Assembly (NCBI RefSeq): GCF_033954455.1
Contig: NZ_CP121473.1
Location: 4,884,501-4,948,500 of the forward strand
Reading direction: 5' to 3'
DNA: 64,000 nt
Origin: Thiorhodovibrio litoralis
Lineage (GTDB): Bacteria > Pseudomonadota > Gammaproteobacteria > Chromatiales > Chromatiaceae
In this document: one piece after another, positions 25,808 through 36,700 of the stretch
How positions within the stretch are numbered: the first letter of the stretch is position 1
Layout: each line of letters opens with the position of its first letter
Made by a program: the position numbers and the translations under genes
The notes under the pieces: model-generated
The model's input: the letters and a program-made list of their open reading frames with translations, nothing else
Database searches by the model: none
Told to the model about the DNA's origin: nothing

Positions 25808-28300
25808 TTAAGGAAGCCACGACCACAGTTCTATCAAGAAAAAGCGTACGAGCGCTTTGGTAAAAGCGATGATCACCAAGGTCTGTCCCGCCTCGATTTT
25901 GGCATATCCGCTCATTCCGGTTTTCAGCGATTCATCTGGGTTCGGCAGCATCGCGACCACTGTGACAATGGGCCCGTAGGTTTCCATTGTTGTGTCGGGC
26001 GCAATTTCTGTCACAGCTCCCGAAAAGCCTTGGTACGGATTCATCCACGCTTTGAATCGAACTTTGCTCCCAAGATGGACATCTGAAATATCCGCCTCGG
26101 GCACACTAATTTCCACCCGAACTGTCCGTGTGTCTTCCACGACGGCAAACAGCTCACCTTCAGCGAGATATTTTGAACGGAGGTTTTGCAACGTCAGGGT
26201 AACGATGCGCCCGGTAATCGGCATGCGCAGGTAGGTGCGCCGCAACTCCTCGCGAAAATAGCTCAATTCCTCCTGCAGCTTTTCGAGTTCGGCTTGCGCC
26301 GCTGCGATTTCGTTGGGATTGACCTGCGCTTTCAGCGCATCTAAATTCGCCAGGTTTTCCGCGACCTTTTCAGAAGCAATATCGCGCTCTCGTTTGGCAT
26401 CCTCGTAATTCTGGACCGAGACAGAATCATTTTCGAAAAGCCGAGCGATTCTGTCCGCCTTATCTGTGTTGTATTGGAGCTCAAGGCGGGCGATATCCAA
26501 TTGCTTCTCGGCCAAGCGAATCGCTTCCGCTGAAGGCGTCGTGCGCAGGCGATCAATCTCGTACTTTTTTGCATTGACGGCCGCTTCGGTTGCCAGCACA
26601 TCTTTTTGTTGCCGGTGATTGGCCATTACTGCAATCACCGTTCCCTTATCAACCATCTCCCCGCCGTTGAAGAATACTTGCTCGACGATTCCCTCCCGAT
26701 CGGGATAAACCTCATGTCGAGCAAACGGCAGAATCACCGCATCGCCCCCAACCTCGTAGGCGTAAGGCAAAAACAGGCAAGCAAAGAGAAAAATCGGCAA
26801 CAAATAGCGCCTGCCAAGACTGAAAATTCCTTTTCCAGAGGCTCCAGAAGCGCCGACTTGCGGTTTGACTAGACGCAGCTCTTTAAATGACTGACTCTCG
26901 GCCCCGACTCCGCTCTTCGTCGATTCCATCGGCGCAATTTGGAATCCTGGCGCCGACCTACCCTTATGGGAGCGCTGACGCAGAAAATGATGCGTCACGT
27001 AGGCAAAGAGAACAAGAAACAGCGCGACTCCAGCTCCTTGATAACTCGACTCAAGCCGCCGAGCCAGTATTGTCGCAACGAGCGCAATAAGGAGGGCGGG
27101 AAAAGCGATCGATGCCGCCCCAAACAACGCTAACGTCGGAGAGTCCTTGATGTATTTTCCGACCACGCGTGGTCGCCCAAAGATCAATCCGCGCAGTGCA
27201 CTTTTTGCACGATCGTGCAAATTTGGGATCCGAGAATAATTTGCCAGGAACCGATAGCCGTCGCTAGACCACAATGGCGTCGCAGCCAGAAGAAAACTGA
27301 TTGCCGCAACAAACGCCAACTTAGCTCCCACGATGGATAGAAGGCTTCCCGATGGGCGCATGGCGAGCCACAATGTCGTGCCCAAGCTGAATAGGACCAT
27401 GCGCACCAGCAAAGGTGTGGCACTCAGCCACATGCGCTGCGATCTGTTTGTGTCTGGCGTTAGAAGAATCTGCGCATTGAAACGCGGGATCAATCCAAAC
27501 GCTAGCACCAAACCAAAACTTGGCACATCAAGCCCAAAGTGCCGCCCAACGACCGCCCGCATGACCTGAATGCTCAGATTTACCGTAACAGCCATGAAGA
27601 CCAAGTGTCCCAGCAGCCCAAACTGGAGCCTCGCAGTGGCGAGTGAATCCGCCACCAAATCCCGGTTCAACCACACAGCTACGACGGAATAGAACAGCAA
27701 TACAGGGATCAGCCAAAGCGCAAAGCGAAACGGTGACATGACCCGCAGCAGAGCATCCGAAATGCGCTCTGGTCTGAGAATGTGCCAATGCCCCGCAGGC
27801 GCGGACTCCTCTGCCTCGCCTTGCAATTCCTCACCCAGGTCTAGCCGCGTTGCTTCCAGCTTGCGAGACTCTTCCGTTGCCGTCTCCGTTTTCTGAGAGT
27901 CCCCTTTCCGTGGTTGGCCTGATTGCGCCTCACCCGATAGCGGCGCAGCTAGCCTCGACTTACCCAACCGGCTGGGGGTATTCTGTACATCGTTATACTG
28001 AATCGGAGGCGCTTGCTCTTGGCTTTCATTGAGCAACCCCCAATCCTTTAACATTGAGAGAAGCTCCTCGAAGGCATCCATCCCCTCTTCCCGGCCGAAT
28101 CTTGCGCGAAATTCTGCCATCAGCGTCTCAGGGTCATAGGGGCGCTGTAATGCTTCGATCAGGAAGGCTTCCTCTTCACCGAACTCGAACACTTTTCCAG
28201 AAGCCGGATCGCGGACTTGAAAAATTGCGCTATCTTCCGAACACTTCAGCAAGACGCCCCTGCGCAACCCCGGCATGGCTCGGCTGGAATTCTCTTTCAT
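25808..28300 (-). CDS. PqqD-domain / M50-like membrane / HlyD adaptor fusion protein
   Basis: An 830-residue three-part protein. Residues about 10-95 are a PqqD-like (RRE-type) winged-helix domain (LRRGVLLKCSEDSAIFQV, FGEEEAFLIEALQ). A charged linker follows to about residue 195. Residues about 205-540 hold seven or eight membrane helices whose pattern (VGRHFGLDVPSFGLVLAFGL) recalls the M50-like region of peptide-export HlyD proteins, but no HExxH is present. Residues about 545-830 are a HlyD periplasmic adaptor with barrel-sandwich (YPDREGIVEQVFFNGGEMV) and coiled coil (about 570-690). This suggests peptide recognition in the cytoplasm coupled to export. It diverges from the hydrolase gene with only 13 bases between starts; a start at the internal Met 9 (28276) is possible. 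Confidence 0.82.
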   Translation of the reverse strand: MKENSSRAMPGLRRGVLLKCSEDSAIFQVRDPASGKVFEFGEEEAFLIEALQRPYDPETLMAEFRARFGREEGMDAFEELLSMLKDWGLLNESQEQAPPIQYNDVQNTPSRLGKSRLAAPLSGEAQSGQPRKGDSQKTETATEESRKLEATRLDLGEELQGEAEESAPAGHWHILRPERISDALLRVMSPFRFALWLIPVLLFYSVVAVWLNRDLVADSLATARLQFGLLGHLVFMAVTVNLSIQVMRAVVGRHFGLDVPSFGLVLAFGLIPRFNAQILLTPDTNRSQRMWLSATPLLVRMVLFSLGTTLWLAMRPSGSLLSIVGAKLAFVAAISFLLAATPLWSSDGYRFLANYSRIPNLHDRAKSALRGLIFGRPRVVGKYIKDSPTLALFGAASIAFPALLIALVATILARRLESSYQGAGVALFLVLFAYVTHHFLRQRSHKGRSAPGFQIAPMESTKSGVGAESQSFKELRLVKPQVGASGASGKGIFSLGRRYLLPIFLFACLFLPYAYEVGGDAVILPFARHEVYPDREGIVEQVFFNGGEMVDKGTVIAVMANHRQQKDVLATEAAVNAKKYEIDRLRTTPSAEAIRLAEKQLDIARLELQYNTDKADRIARLFENDSVSVQNYEDAKRERDIASEKVAENLANLDALKAQVNPNEIAAAQAELEKLQEELSYFREELRRTYLRMPITGRIVTLTLQNLRSKYLAEGELFAVVEDTRTVRVEISVPEADISDVHLGSKVRFKAWMNPYQGFSGAVTEIAPDTTMETYGPIVTVVAMLPNPDESLKTGMSGYAKIEAGQTLVIIAFTKALVRFFLIELWSWLP

Positions 28301-28313
28301 CGCATAATCACTG

Positions 28314-29234
28314 ATGACCGATTCCCCGCTCTCACTTCATTCTCGGCCTGTCTTGGTTGAGCGCAACATCAGATATCGTGAGGCTGCAGCAGGCGATCCA
28401 AATTCTTTCACCCTCGACATCTACCACGAACGACTTAAGCCGGGAGAAAAGAAACGGTCCATTGTTGTATTTATTCACGGCGGAGGGTGGAATGGAGGAG
28501 ACAAGGCATGCTTTTTGGCATCGAATGGACAATCCATGCCGGAGCATTTTGTCAGAAATGGCTACGTGTTTGCGTCCGTCAACTACCGCCTTGCTGAAAG
28601 AGCCGAATCGCCGCCTGTTGGAATTCCTGACATGGCATCCGATATTGCAAAGGCCCTCAAATGGTTGTCAATCAACGGACGACGCTATGGCGGGAGGAAG
28701 ACCGAATTTATTCTTATTGGTTATTCATCCGGAGCCTACTTGGCGATGCTTGTGGCGACTCACCAGAAATACCTCAGCTGTTTTCGCCTCGGCCCCGACT
28801 TGTTATCAGCTGTCATTGTTCTCGACATGCCGCTCTTCGATATTCCAATGACGGTCCAAATTTTAGAAAACAAAGAAAGTGGACTTCCGGATCAAGAACG
28901 ACGACTTCAGAGCCTTTATCAATTTTTCGGAAAAACACCTGCTGAGCAGGAAGCCCTATCGCCTGCCCATCAACTCGGACCATGGCTGACTCAGACCGCG
29001 TTCCTGATCGTTTCTGTTGGCCAGCACTTTGGACATCGCCAGTGGCTCACCAGGCGCATGGGAGAGAACTTCCAGCGACGACTTGCCAGCATTGGCGCGC
29101 GCGTTAAGCATTTACATTTTGAAGACAGGGACCACAAAAATCTCATCTTGCAATTTGACAGCGAACTGGCCAGTAGTATTGATGGCTTTCTCCGCTCCCT
29201 ACCATCTCTGCCAAGTCGAGCCACTCGTGCCTGA
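28314..29234 (+). CDS. Alpha/beta hydrolase (esterase-like)
   Basis: A 306-residue cytoplasmic hydrolase starting at ATG 28314. The oxyanion-hole motif HGGGW lies in VVFIHGGGWNGGDKA, and the nucleophile serine in LIGYSSGAYLAML. A late histidine in FEDRDHKNLI and an acidic residue before it can complete the triad. It belongs to the HSL/carboxylesterase type. Its 3' end overlaps the convergent serine hydrolase gene by 36 bases. It may hydrolyse an ester or thioester in the peptide pathway, for example as an editing enzyme, but this is inference from position. Confidence 0.85.
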   Translation: MTDSPLSLHSRPVLVERNIRYREAAAGDPNSFTLDIYHERLKPGEKKRSIVVFIHGGGWNGGDKACFLASNGQSMPEHFVRNGYVFASVNYRLAERAESPPVGIPDMASDIAKALKWLSINGRRYGGRKTEFILIGYSSGAYLAMLVATHQKYLSCFRLGPDLLSAVIVLDMPLFDIPMTVQILENKESGLPDQERRLQSLYQFFGKTPAEQEALSPAHQLGPWLTQTAFLIVSVGQHFGHRQWLTRRMGENFQRRLASIGARVKHLHFEDRDHKNLILQFDSELASSIDGFLRSLPSLPSRATRA

Positions 29235-30740
29235 CCAACCTTGAGAATGCCCCCCGGTGTGGGAACCCATTTCTGATGAAGGAAAGCCCTGCTGTTCCTG
29301 GACGATGGATGCCACTAACCGCATCCCGGTTGGCATTAAAGCTTTCAGGCCCCCACGATTCGCCAGCAGAACAAGTCCGATTTTTGGCTCTTCAAGCCAG
29401 ATGATCGCTGCACTGAACCCGGCCACCAAACCTTCTTTGAAATGCACATCCAATCCTCGCGGAGTGTGTCGAATCCGATGCGCATACCCAACCGCCAAAT
29501 TAGGCTGTTCTTGCCCAACCTTATCAAGCTCGCGGTTTACCTCGGCAGCCGCGGAACTCAGAGCCCCGCTGTTCAAACCGGTTAACACCCTCAATAGGCG
29601 GTTCATGTCGTTGACGTTACTGATAAGGCCGCCGGAACCAGCTAGAACCCCCATGTCTGAAGGGGATACGGCGGTCAGCGAATCGCTCTGCTCGTCATAG
29701 CGATAACCTTGCGCGAACGCGTACCCGCTATCAGTGCAAGCCGCTACTTGCACACAGGTGCTGTTCATCTCAAGTGGCTGCATGACCACGTTTCGAATTA
29801 AATCTCTCGAGTTCCGATACCCGTAATGGTTTTGGAGCGCCATGCTCAGCATACCAATCCCAAGGTTCGAGTACCTGAAACTTGTTCCGGGAGTCATTGA
29901 AGGGCTACAACCTTTATCCCGCACACAAGCCTCCATGTTTGCTCTGCTGTAATTCTTTGCAGGCATTATTTTTCGCTCACGTGCGTCTTGGGCAGCATTA
30001 TCTCGCTCTGTCAGGTTAGAAGGAAAATTTGGCAATCCGGAGCGATGCGTTACAAGCTGCTGCAGCGTGATGCGCTCGTCAATATCTAACGAATCATCCA
30101 AGAGGTCATCGACCTTGGTGGCAAGCTGTACGTCCCCGTCACTAACGGCCTTAGCCAATATCAAGGCGACAAACATCTTGGATACAGAACCGATAGCAAA
30201 CAAGGTTTCGCCATCCACCTTAACCTGTTCACCAATCCGCTGACTGCCAAAACCGAGCGACAGGGTTTCGTGATCACTGACAAAGCCGACAGCTATCGCT
30301 GGCGCTTGATCCTGGGCTTGTTCTCCGACAAGAGGGCTGACAAATTGGGCGATAAGATTATTTATTTCGCCATCAGCTAGCGAAGCGGACTCACCATTCG
30401 ACAGCGAAGCCCACTCACCATTCGACACCGAAGACGACTCAAAAGACGAGTCCGAAACAGAGAACGGGCGATCGTCCAAGTCGGGTAGCGGCCCCGGCGA
30501 AAAAGCGCGGCGCGAAGAAACGACCGGCGCATAGCGCAGATCAGGTAGTCGTCCCCGATTAACGGTCGTGCCTGACCCGGGATACGGTGGCGGCCAATAT
30601 TGCGGGGTACCCTCTAGAGATGAGAGAGGCGCCAGCGTGGGTGGATATTGTTGATTATTTTGGGCACATGAGAGAGTTGCGGTTATTGATGTCAAGGCAA
30701 CAACCGAGAGCACCGCGAAAATTTTGCGATCTTGATTCAT
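29199..30740 (-). CDS. Exported beta-lactamase-family serine hydrolase
   Basis: A 513-residue protein starting at ATG 30740 with AGGG upstream. A hydrophobic N-terminus (KIFAVLSVVALTSITATLSC) looks like a signal peptide, possibly a weak lipobox. Residues about 30-125 are proline/serine-rich with short repeats (SNGEWASLSNGESASLADGE). The catalytic domain has SVSK (Ser-x-x-Lys) in IGSVSKMFVALI and YSN (Tyr-x-Asn) in FRYSNLGIGMLS, as in class C beta-lactamases, DD-peptidases, ClbP-type prodrug peptidases and PBP-type thioesterases. It begins 22 bases after the NRPS stop, so it is co-transcribed. Likely roles are product maturation in the periplasm, release of the peptide, or self-protection. No C-terminal membrane helices of the ClbP kind are seen. 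Confidence 0.85.
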   Translation of the reverse strand: MNQDRKIFAVLSVVALTSITATLSCAQNNQQYPPTLAPLSSLEGTPQYWPPPYPGSGTTVNRGRLPDLRYAPVVSSRRAFSPGPLPDLDDRPFSVSDSSFESSSVSNGEWASLSNGESASLADGEINNLIAQFVSPLVGEQAQDQAPAIAVGFVSDHETLSLGFGSQRIGEQVKVDGETLFAIGSVSKMFVALILAKAVSDGDVQLATKVDDLLDDSLDIDERITLQQLVTHRSGLPNFPSNLTERDNAAQDARERKIMPAKNYSRANMEACVRDKGCSPSMTPGTSFRYSNLGIGMLSMALQNHYGYRNSRDLIRNVVMQPLEMNSTCVQVAACTDSGYAFAQGYRYDEQSDSLTAVSPSDMGVLAGSGGLISNVNDMNRLLRVLTGLNSGALSSAAAEVNRELDKVGQEQPNLAVGYAHRIRHTPRGLDVHFKEGLVAGFSAAIIWLEEPKIGLVLLANRGGLKALMPTGMRLVASIVQEQQGFPSSEMGSHTGGHSQGWSGTSGSTWQRW

Positions 30741-30762
30741 ATAAGCCCTGCGGTCTGCCGGT

Positions 30763-33700
30763 TCATTGAGAGACGGAAATATCGACCAAGCGCTCTAAAA
30801 CCCCGATCACGGAATCGCAGAGTCCCTGGATGCTTTCTTTCTTGAAGCGTTTTTGGCCAAAAGCGAAACGAAAGACCAGCTTGCCTTTAATGATTCCAGC
30901 GCCGATCTCTATGAGGTGCCTGCGCGTTCCTTCATCAGACTCAGCCAGTTGTATTTTGCCGGTTTCCGCTAGCGCGCCCCACTCCGCATGCACATGAGAC
31001 CGTTCGTCCCGCGGCGTATCCGCAGCATCGGTCTGCCCTGCGAAGTTGAATGTCACGTCAGGCTCCGGAATCGCTAGCATTGCCTGCCTGACATTTTCAT
31101 CCGTGCTCAAGTAGCGCAATGCTGAATAGCTAATGCCCCGAGCAGGAATACTTTCGACGGTCTCAAGTGCCGCTTTTATCCTATGAACAAGATTCTGGGA
31201 TGATTCAATGGTAAGAGTCACAGGATAAAAACTCGTGAACCAACCGAGCGAACGCGAAAGGTTTAAGTCGGTACCAACAGGCTCACGCCCTTGGCCTTCA
31301 ATCTTGATGTGGATGACTGCGTTTTCAGTCCACTCACTGAACCCGATCGCAAGTCCTGCCAGTAACAGATGGCTTAGCCGGCTTTCAAAGATTACCGGAG
31401 CCCGCTCGATTAGCCTCTGAGTTTTCGCAGCTGACAATTCGCCAAAAATCGAAGATGTCGTCGATAGTGAGTGGTCCGAGCCCGGGAAATCTACCGGGAG
31501 TGGTTGTCGCTCAAGCGCGCGCGTCCAATAGGACACATCAGCCATCGCCGCTGGTGAGTTTGCAAAGTCCACCAAGGCCTGCGCCCATTCCTTGAAAGAG
31601 TTTGTCTTTAAAGGTAAGCGCGGCGTTTGAACGCTAGCAAGCTGCCGATAGACAGTCATTAAGTCTTCTACGAAGGGCGACCAGGATACGATATCCATCA
31701 CAAGATGATGCACGATCAGGAGTAAACGCCCTTCCTGGTTAGACCCGGCGTTAAACCAGCATACTTTGAAAATTGGTCCGCGTTGAAGATCGAGCGAGCC
31801 GTTCAAATGCGCGAAGGTCTCGTCAATCCGCGCTGCCCAATCAGGTTTTGGCAATGCTGAGAGGTCAACCGTGCTGAAAGGAACAGAATCGATATCCAAA
31901 GAGTTAAATTGCTGCCAAGCGCCCTGGCTATCTTGGCGATACCGCATACGCAAGGCATCATGATGCGCGCTGACCGCACGAATGGCCTCTTCCATCTTGG
32001 TGCGGTCCAGTGCTGTAGGTGTCGGGATCACCATCCATTGATTGAAATAGGCCGGTTTTCTGCTTTCTTGTTCGAAAAACCAGCGCTGAACGGGCGTCAG
32101 CGGCACATCTCCGCCCACCAAGCCCTGTTCAGCCTCAATGGCAACTGTGCCAGCGCCTAGAACAGCGGCAAGCTCGGCGACGGTCTGATGCTTGAACATT
32201 TCCTGCAAGGACAATGGATGACCGGCCTCGGTGAGTCGAGCAACAACGCGGATGCTCATGATTGAGTCGCCGCCTAGCTCGAAATAGTTCGAGTGAATTC
32301 CAACCTTTTCCAGGCCAAGGACGTCCTGCCAGACGTCTGCAATCAATTTTTCGAGATCAGTTTCGGGCTCAACATAGGCATCCTCGGATTGCAGCTCGCT
32401 TGCAGTGGGCAGCGGCAAGGCGTTGCGGTCAATTTTGCCACTCGTCGTCATCGGAAATGCGTCGCACGGCACCAGAAAAGCAGGGACCATATAATCCGGC
32501 AGGGTACTTCTTAGGTATCGGCGCAGCCCATCGATGTCGGGCTGGGTTTTATCCACCGAGGTGACGTAGCCTGCGAGTCGACTGACCCCTTCGCTGCGAT
32601 GCACCACCACAACCGCTTGATCGACTTCGGGATGACGCTTTAAGACAGTCTCGATCTCACTGAGCTCGATACGATAGCCACGAATCTTTACCTGATGATC
32701 CAAGCGCCCCAAAAAATCCAGCTGTCCATCAGGAAGCCACCGGACCAGGTCGCCTGTGCGATAAAGGCGCTCCCCGGGTTGATCGGAAAACGGATGGGGG
32801 ACAAAAGCCGCAGCGGTCTGACCGGGCCGGTCCAGGTAACCGCGGCTCACGCCTATCCCACCGATGTATAGCTCGCCCGGCGTCCCGACAGGAACGGGTC
32901 GCATGCAAGAGTCAAGAACATAGGTCTCAACGTTCGGCAACGGGCGTCCCAACGGCGGCTTGCCGCCCGCACTCCAGCCCCATGCAAGAGTGGCGCCGAT
33001 GGTCGTTTCGGTCGGACCGTAGCCGTTCATGAAGTGGCGGTTTTTTTGCCAGTGACTGGCCAAATCCGGGTCTAAGCTGTCTCCGCCAACAGTGAGGCCT
33101 TTCAGTTCGGAAAGCTCCCCAGACACCCTCGGCATAGCCTCCAACGCGGCTGCGGAGAGCGTCAAAGCGCTGATATGTTGCCTCTTCAACGTGTCGATGA
33201 GCAGCGGACCTGGCATCAATGCGTCTTGGTGGGCAAGATTCAGAGTTGCTCCGGCTACCAAGGTGCGAAAGATTTCGCCGATGGCTGCATCGAAACTTAG
33301 CGAGAGCGTCTGTAGAACCTGGCTTTCATGGTCGATTTTGAACAGAGGAATCTGCGCACGAATCACATTGGCCAGATTGCCATGCTGCACCATCACCCCT
33401 TTTGGTAGCCCTGTCGAACCAGAAGTGTAGATGACATAGGCGAGATTCTTAGAATCAATGGCTACCGGCGGCGGTGTCATTGACTGTGCCGAGTCAGCAC
33501 TGGCGAGCTGATCAAGGATTAGCCGATCGCACCCGTCCGGAACTCTCTCGGCCAGCTCGGGTTGGGTCACGGCCAGAGAGACATTTGCATCCTGGAGGAT
33601 ATAGGCTATCCGCTCCGGCGGAAGACTCGGGTCGATAGGCAGGAAAGCGCCCCCAGACTTCATAATGCCGAGCAATCCAATGAATGTTGCCAAGGAGCGC

Positions 33701-36700
33701 TCGCCAAACCACCCGACGACTATCTCCGGGCCAACGCCATGTTCGCGCAAGCGATGCGCAATCTGGTTGGCGCGCTGGTCGAGTTCGCGGTAGCTCAAAG
33801 CCTCTCCGCCAAGGCGGATGGCAATCTGGCAAGGCCGAACGACGGCGTGCTCGGAGATCAACTCATGCGCGCAGCGCGTTGTTTTTTCACCTAGCCCTGA
33901 CTGACTGAACTCGCGGACAATGCGGTGACGCTCTTTCGGAAGCAGCATGGGCGCATTATGCAACGCTCGGTCCGGCTCGCTAACAGCGAAGCGAATGAGT
34001 CGTTTCAAATGAGCACCCATGCGTTCGATAGATGCTCGCGAGAACAGGTCGGCATTGAAAATCAGTTTGAGCTCGAGGCGATCTTCCCGTTCCTGGGCAT
34101 TGAGCACCAGGTCGAAATTTGCCGTCTCCTGCTCCGGTGCAAGCTGGCGCGTTAGTGCGTTGCCAAAACCTAGTTCCCGCTCGATTTTTTGATGAACAAA
34201 CAGCACCTGGAATAATGGATTATGGCCAAGATCGCGATGCACACCGAGGCGCTCCACCAGTCGCTCAAATGGCACCTCCTGATGATCGTAGGCATCAAGA
34301 CAGGTGCTACGAACTTCCTCGATGAACTCGCGGAAACTTTGCTGCCCTCTAACTCGACTGCGGATGACGATGGTGTTTACAAAATACCCGATCAGACGCT
34401 CGAGATGCGGCTGAGCACGGTTTTCAGTCGGGGTACCAACGCAGATATCGTCTTGCCCTGAGTGGCGCGCTAAAAGCACCTTGAACGCGGCCAATAACAC
34501 CATGAACATCGTGGCGCCTTGTTCAATCGCGATATCCCGCAAGCCTTGTAGTAAGTCTTCCTCAAGCCAGACGCTAACTTGACCGCCGCGATAACCTTGC
34601 GCCTCTGGTCGCGGATAATCACTTGGAATCTCCAGAACACTGACTTCTTCGAGCTGGGTCTTCCAATACTCAATGTGCGCCGCGATCTGTTCTCCCTGCA
34701 TCCAGTCGCGTTGCCAAATTGCATAATCAGCATATTGGATTGACAGCGGCGGTAATCGCGCGGGACGATCCTGACTGGCAGCGACGTAGAGTTCGTTTAT
34801 CTCGTGCGACATAATTGCCATCGAACGGCCATCCGCGGCAATATGGTGAAGCGTCATCGACAGGGTAAAGACATCCTCTTCGCTTTTAATCAACTGATAA
34901 CGGAGCACTGGCCCCGCCTCCAGGTCCCACGGGATACGGGTCTGCTCACGAAGCTTTCGCTCGACCAAATCCTGCCTGACTTCGCGAGGCAACTCGGTAA
35001 GATCCTCGAAAGGAATCGTGACAGGCTGAGCCTCCGCGATAACCTGAAAAGGCTCGCCATCAATGGCGGAAAAACTTGTCCGCAGAGTTTCATGGCGCTC
35101 AACCAGCAGCGTCAATGCTCTATCGAGCGCCGAGCGGTCAACTTTGCAACCGAAGTGGATAACGCAGGGAAGAGTATAAGACACGCTTCCCGGGTTGAGC
35201 TGATCAATCAACCACATCTGTTGCTGGGAATAGGACAGAGGCGCCTTTTTTCCATGCTCGATCTTGGTCAAATCAGGCTGCGACAACGCAAGATCCGGGA
35301 TACCAGAGGCGAGACATGCGTCGATCCACGCCGCCATGTCCGTCACGGTTCGCGCCTTCATCAGGACACTGAAGGGAATCGACAGCCCGTAGCGCTTACC
35401 CAGCTCGGTGATAATGCGAACTGCCATTAAGGATTCGCCGCCAAGCTGAAAGAAATCCGATTCCGCTCCGACTTCACCGAGACCGAGAAAGCGAGCCCAA
35501 ACCGCTGCTACGGACTTTTCTGTCGGCGTATCCGGTGCACGCGACACCGTCTCCTTCTCGATAATTCGAGCCATCTCCGTAACTTTGGGCTTAGGCAAGG
35601 CCCGGCGATCGGTCTTTCCATTCGGAGTTAACGGGATACTCTCAAGAGGCAGATAGAATGCGGGAGTCATGTGCTCTGGCAGCTTTTGGCGAACATGCTT
35701 GCGCAATTCAGCGGCAAGCGGAGGAACTTCACCGGTTGTGACAATATAAGCAACCAGACGTTGGTCTTCTGAAACCACGACAGCAGCCTGAGCAATTTGC
35801 GCGTGCTGTCGAATCACACTTTCGATCTCCTCCAGCTCAATTCTCAGACCCCGCAACTGAACTTGCTGATCAATCCGCCCCAGGTACTCAAAATTGCCAT
35901 CCGGCAGCCAGCGTCCAAGATCACCGGTTTTGTACATACGGCTTCCGGGAGTCGAGCTGAACGGGTTGGGAAGAAATGCCTGCGCGGTCAGCTTCGGTTT
36001 TTCCCAGTAGCCATGCGCGACATGCTCGCCGGAAAAATACAGCTCGCCGACAATTCCAACCGGAACCGGGCGCAAAGCCTCGTCCAGCACGTAGCCCTGC
36101 ATATTTCCCATGATCCGGCCAATCGACATCGGATCGTAAGGAAGATCTTCTGTGGTGTCGCAACGGGTAACATCCCAGATCTCCGTAGCTCCGTACAAAT
36201 TCGTCAGAACAGCATCTGGCATTGCTGCGACGAAGCGCGCGGACAGATCCCCAGGCAGCGCTTCGCCGCTGCAGATCCAGTGGCGCATGCGTGGCAGCCG
36301 CTCGCCGAGGTCGGGCGCGGTATCGAGCATCGAGCGCAGCAATGAAGGCACCAATACCATGCGTGTCGAACCCGACTCCGCTAGCGCATCAACGAGTTTT
36401 GCCGGGTCTTTGACCTGGTCATCAGGGATCAGGGTGAGTGGCAAGCCATTACTCCAGGCGCTCCAAAGTTCCCACCCTGAGTCGACGAAACAGATGGAAG
36501 TCTTTGCGCAGAGTGCCTCATCCGACGCAAAAGAGTGCGGCTCGATGAACATGCGATTAACCGGCACACGATGCGGGATCATAATTCCTTTCGGTATTCC
36601 AGTTGATCCCGATGTGTAGAGCACATAGGCAAGATCTTCAGGGCTTAGCGTCAGATCTGGATTGGTTACTGGCTTAGCGGACCACGTATTCGCTTCGAGG

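Noticed and set aside
30763-31100. A terminal thioesterase or reductase domain at the NRPS C-terminus
   Set aside because: No GxSxG motif or Rossmann motif follows the epimerisation motifs; the protein ends with the E domain.
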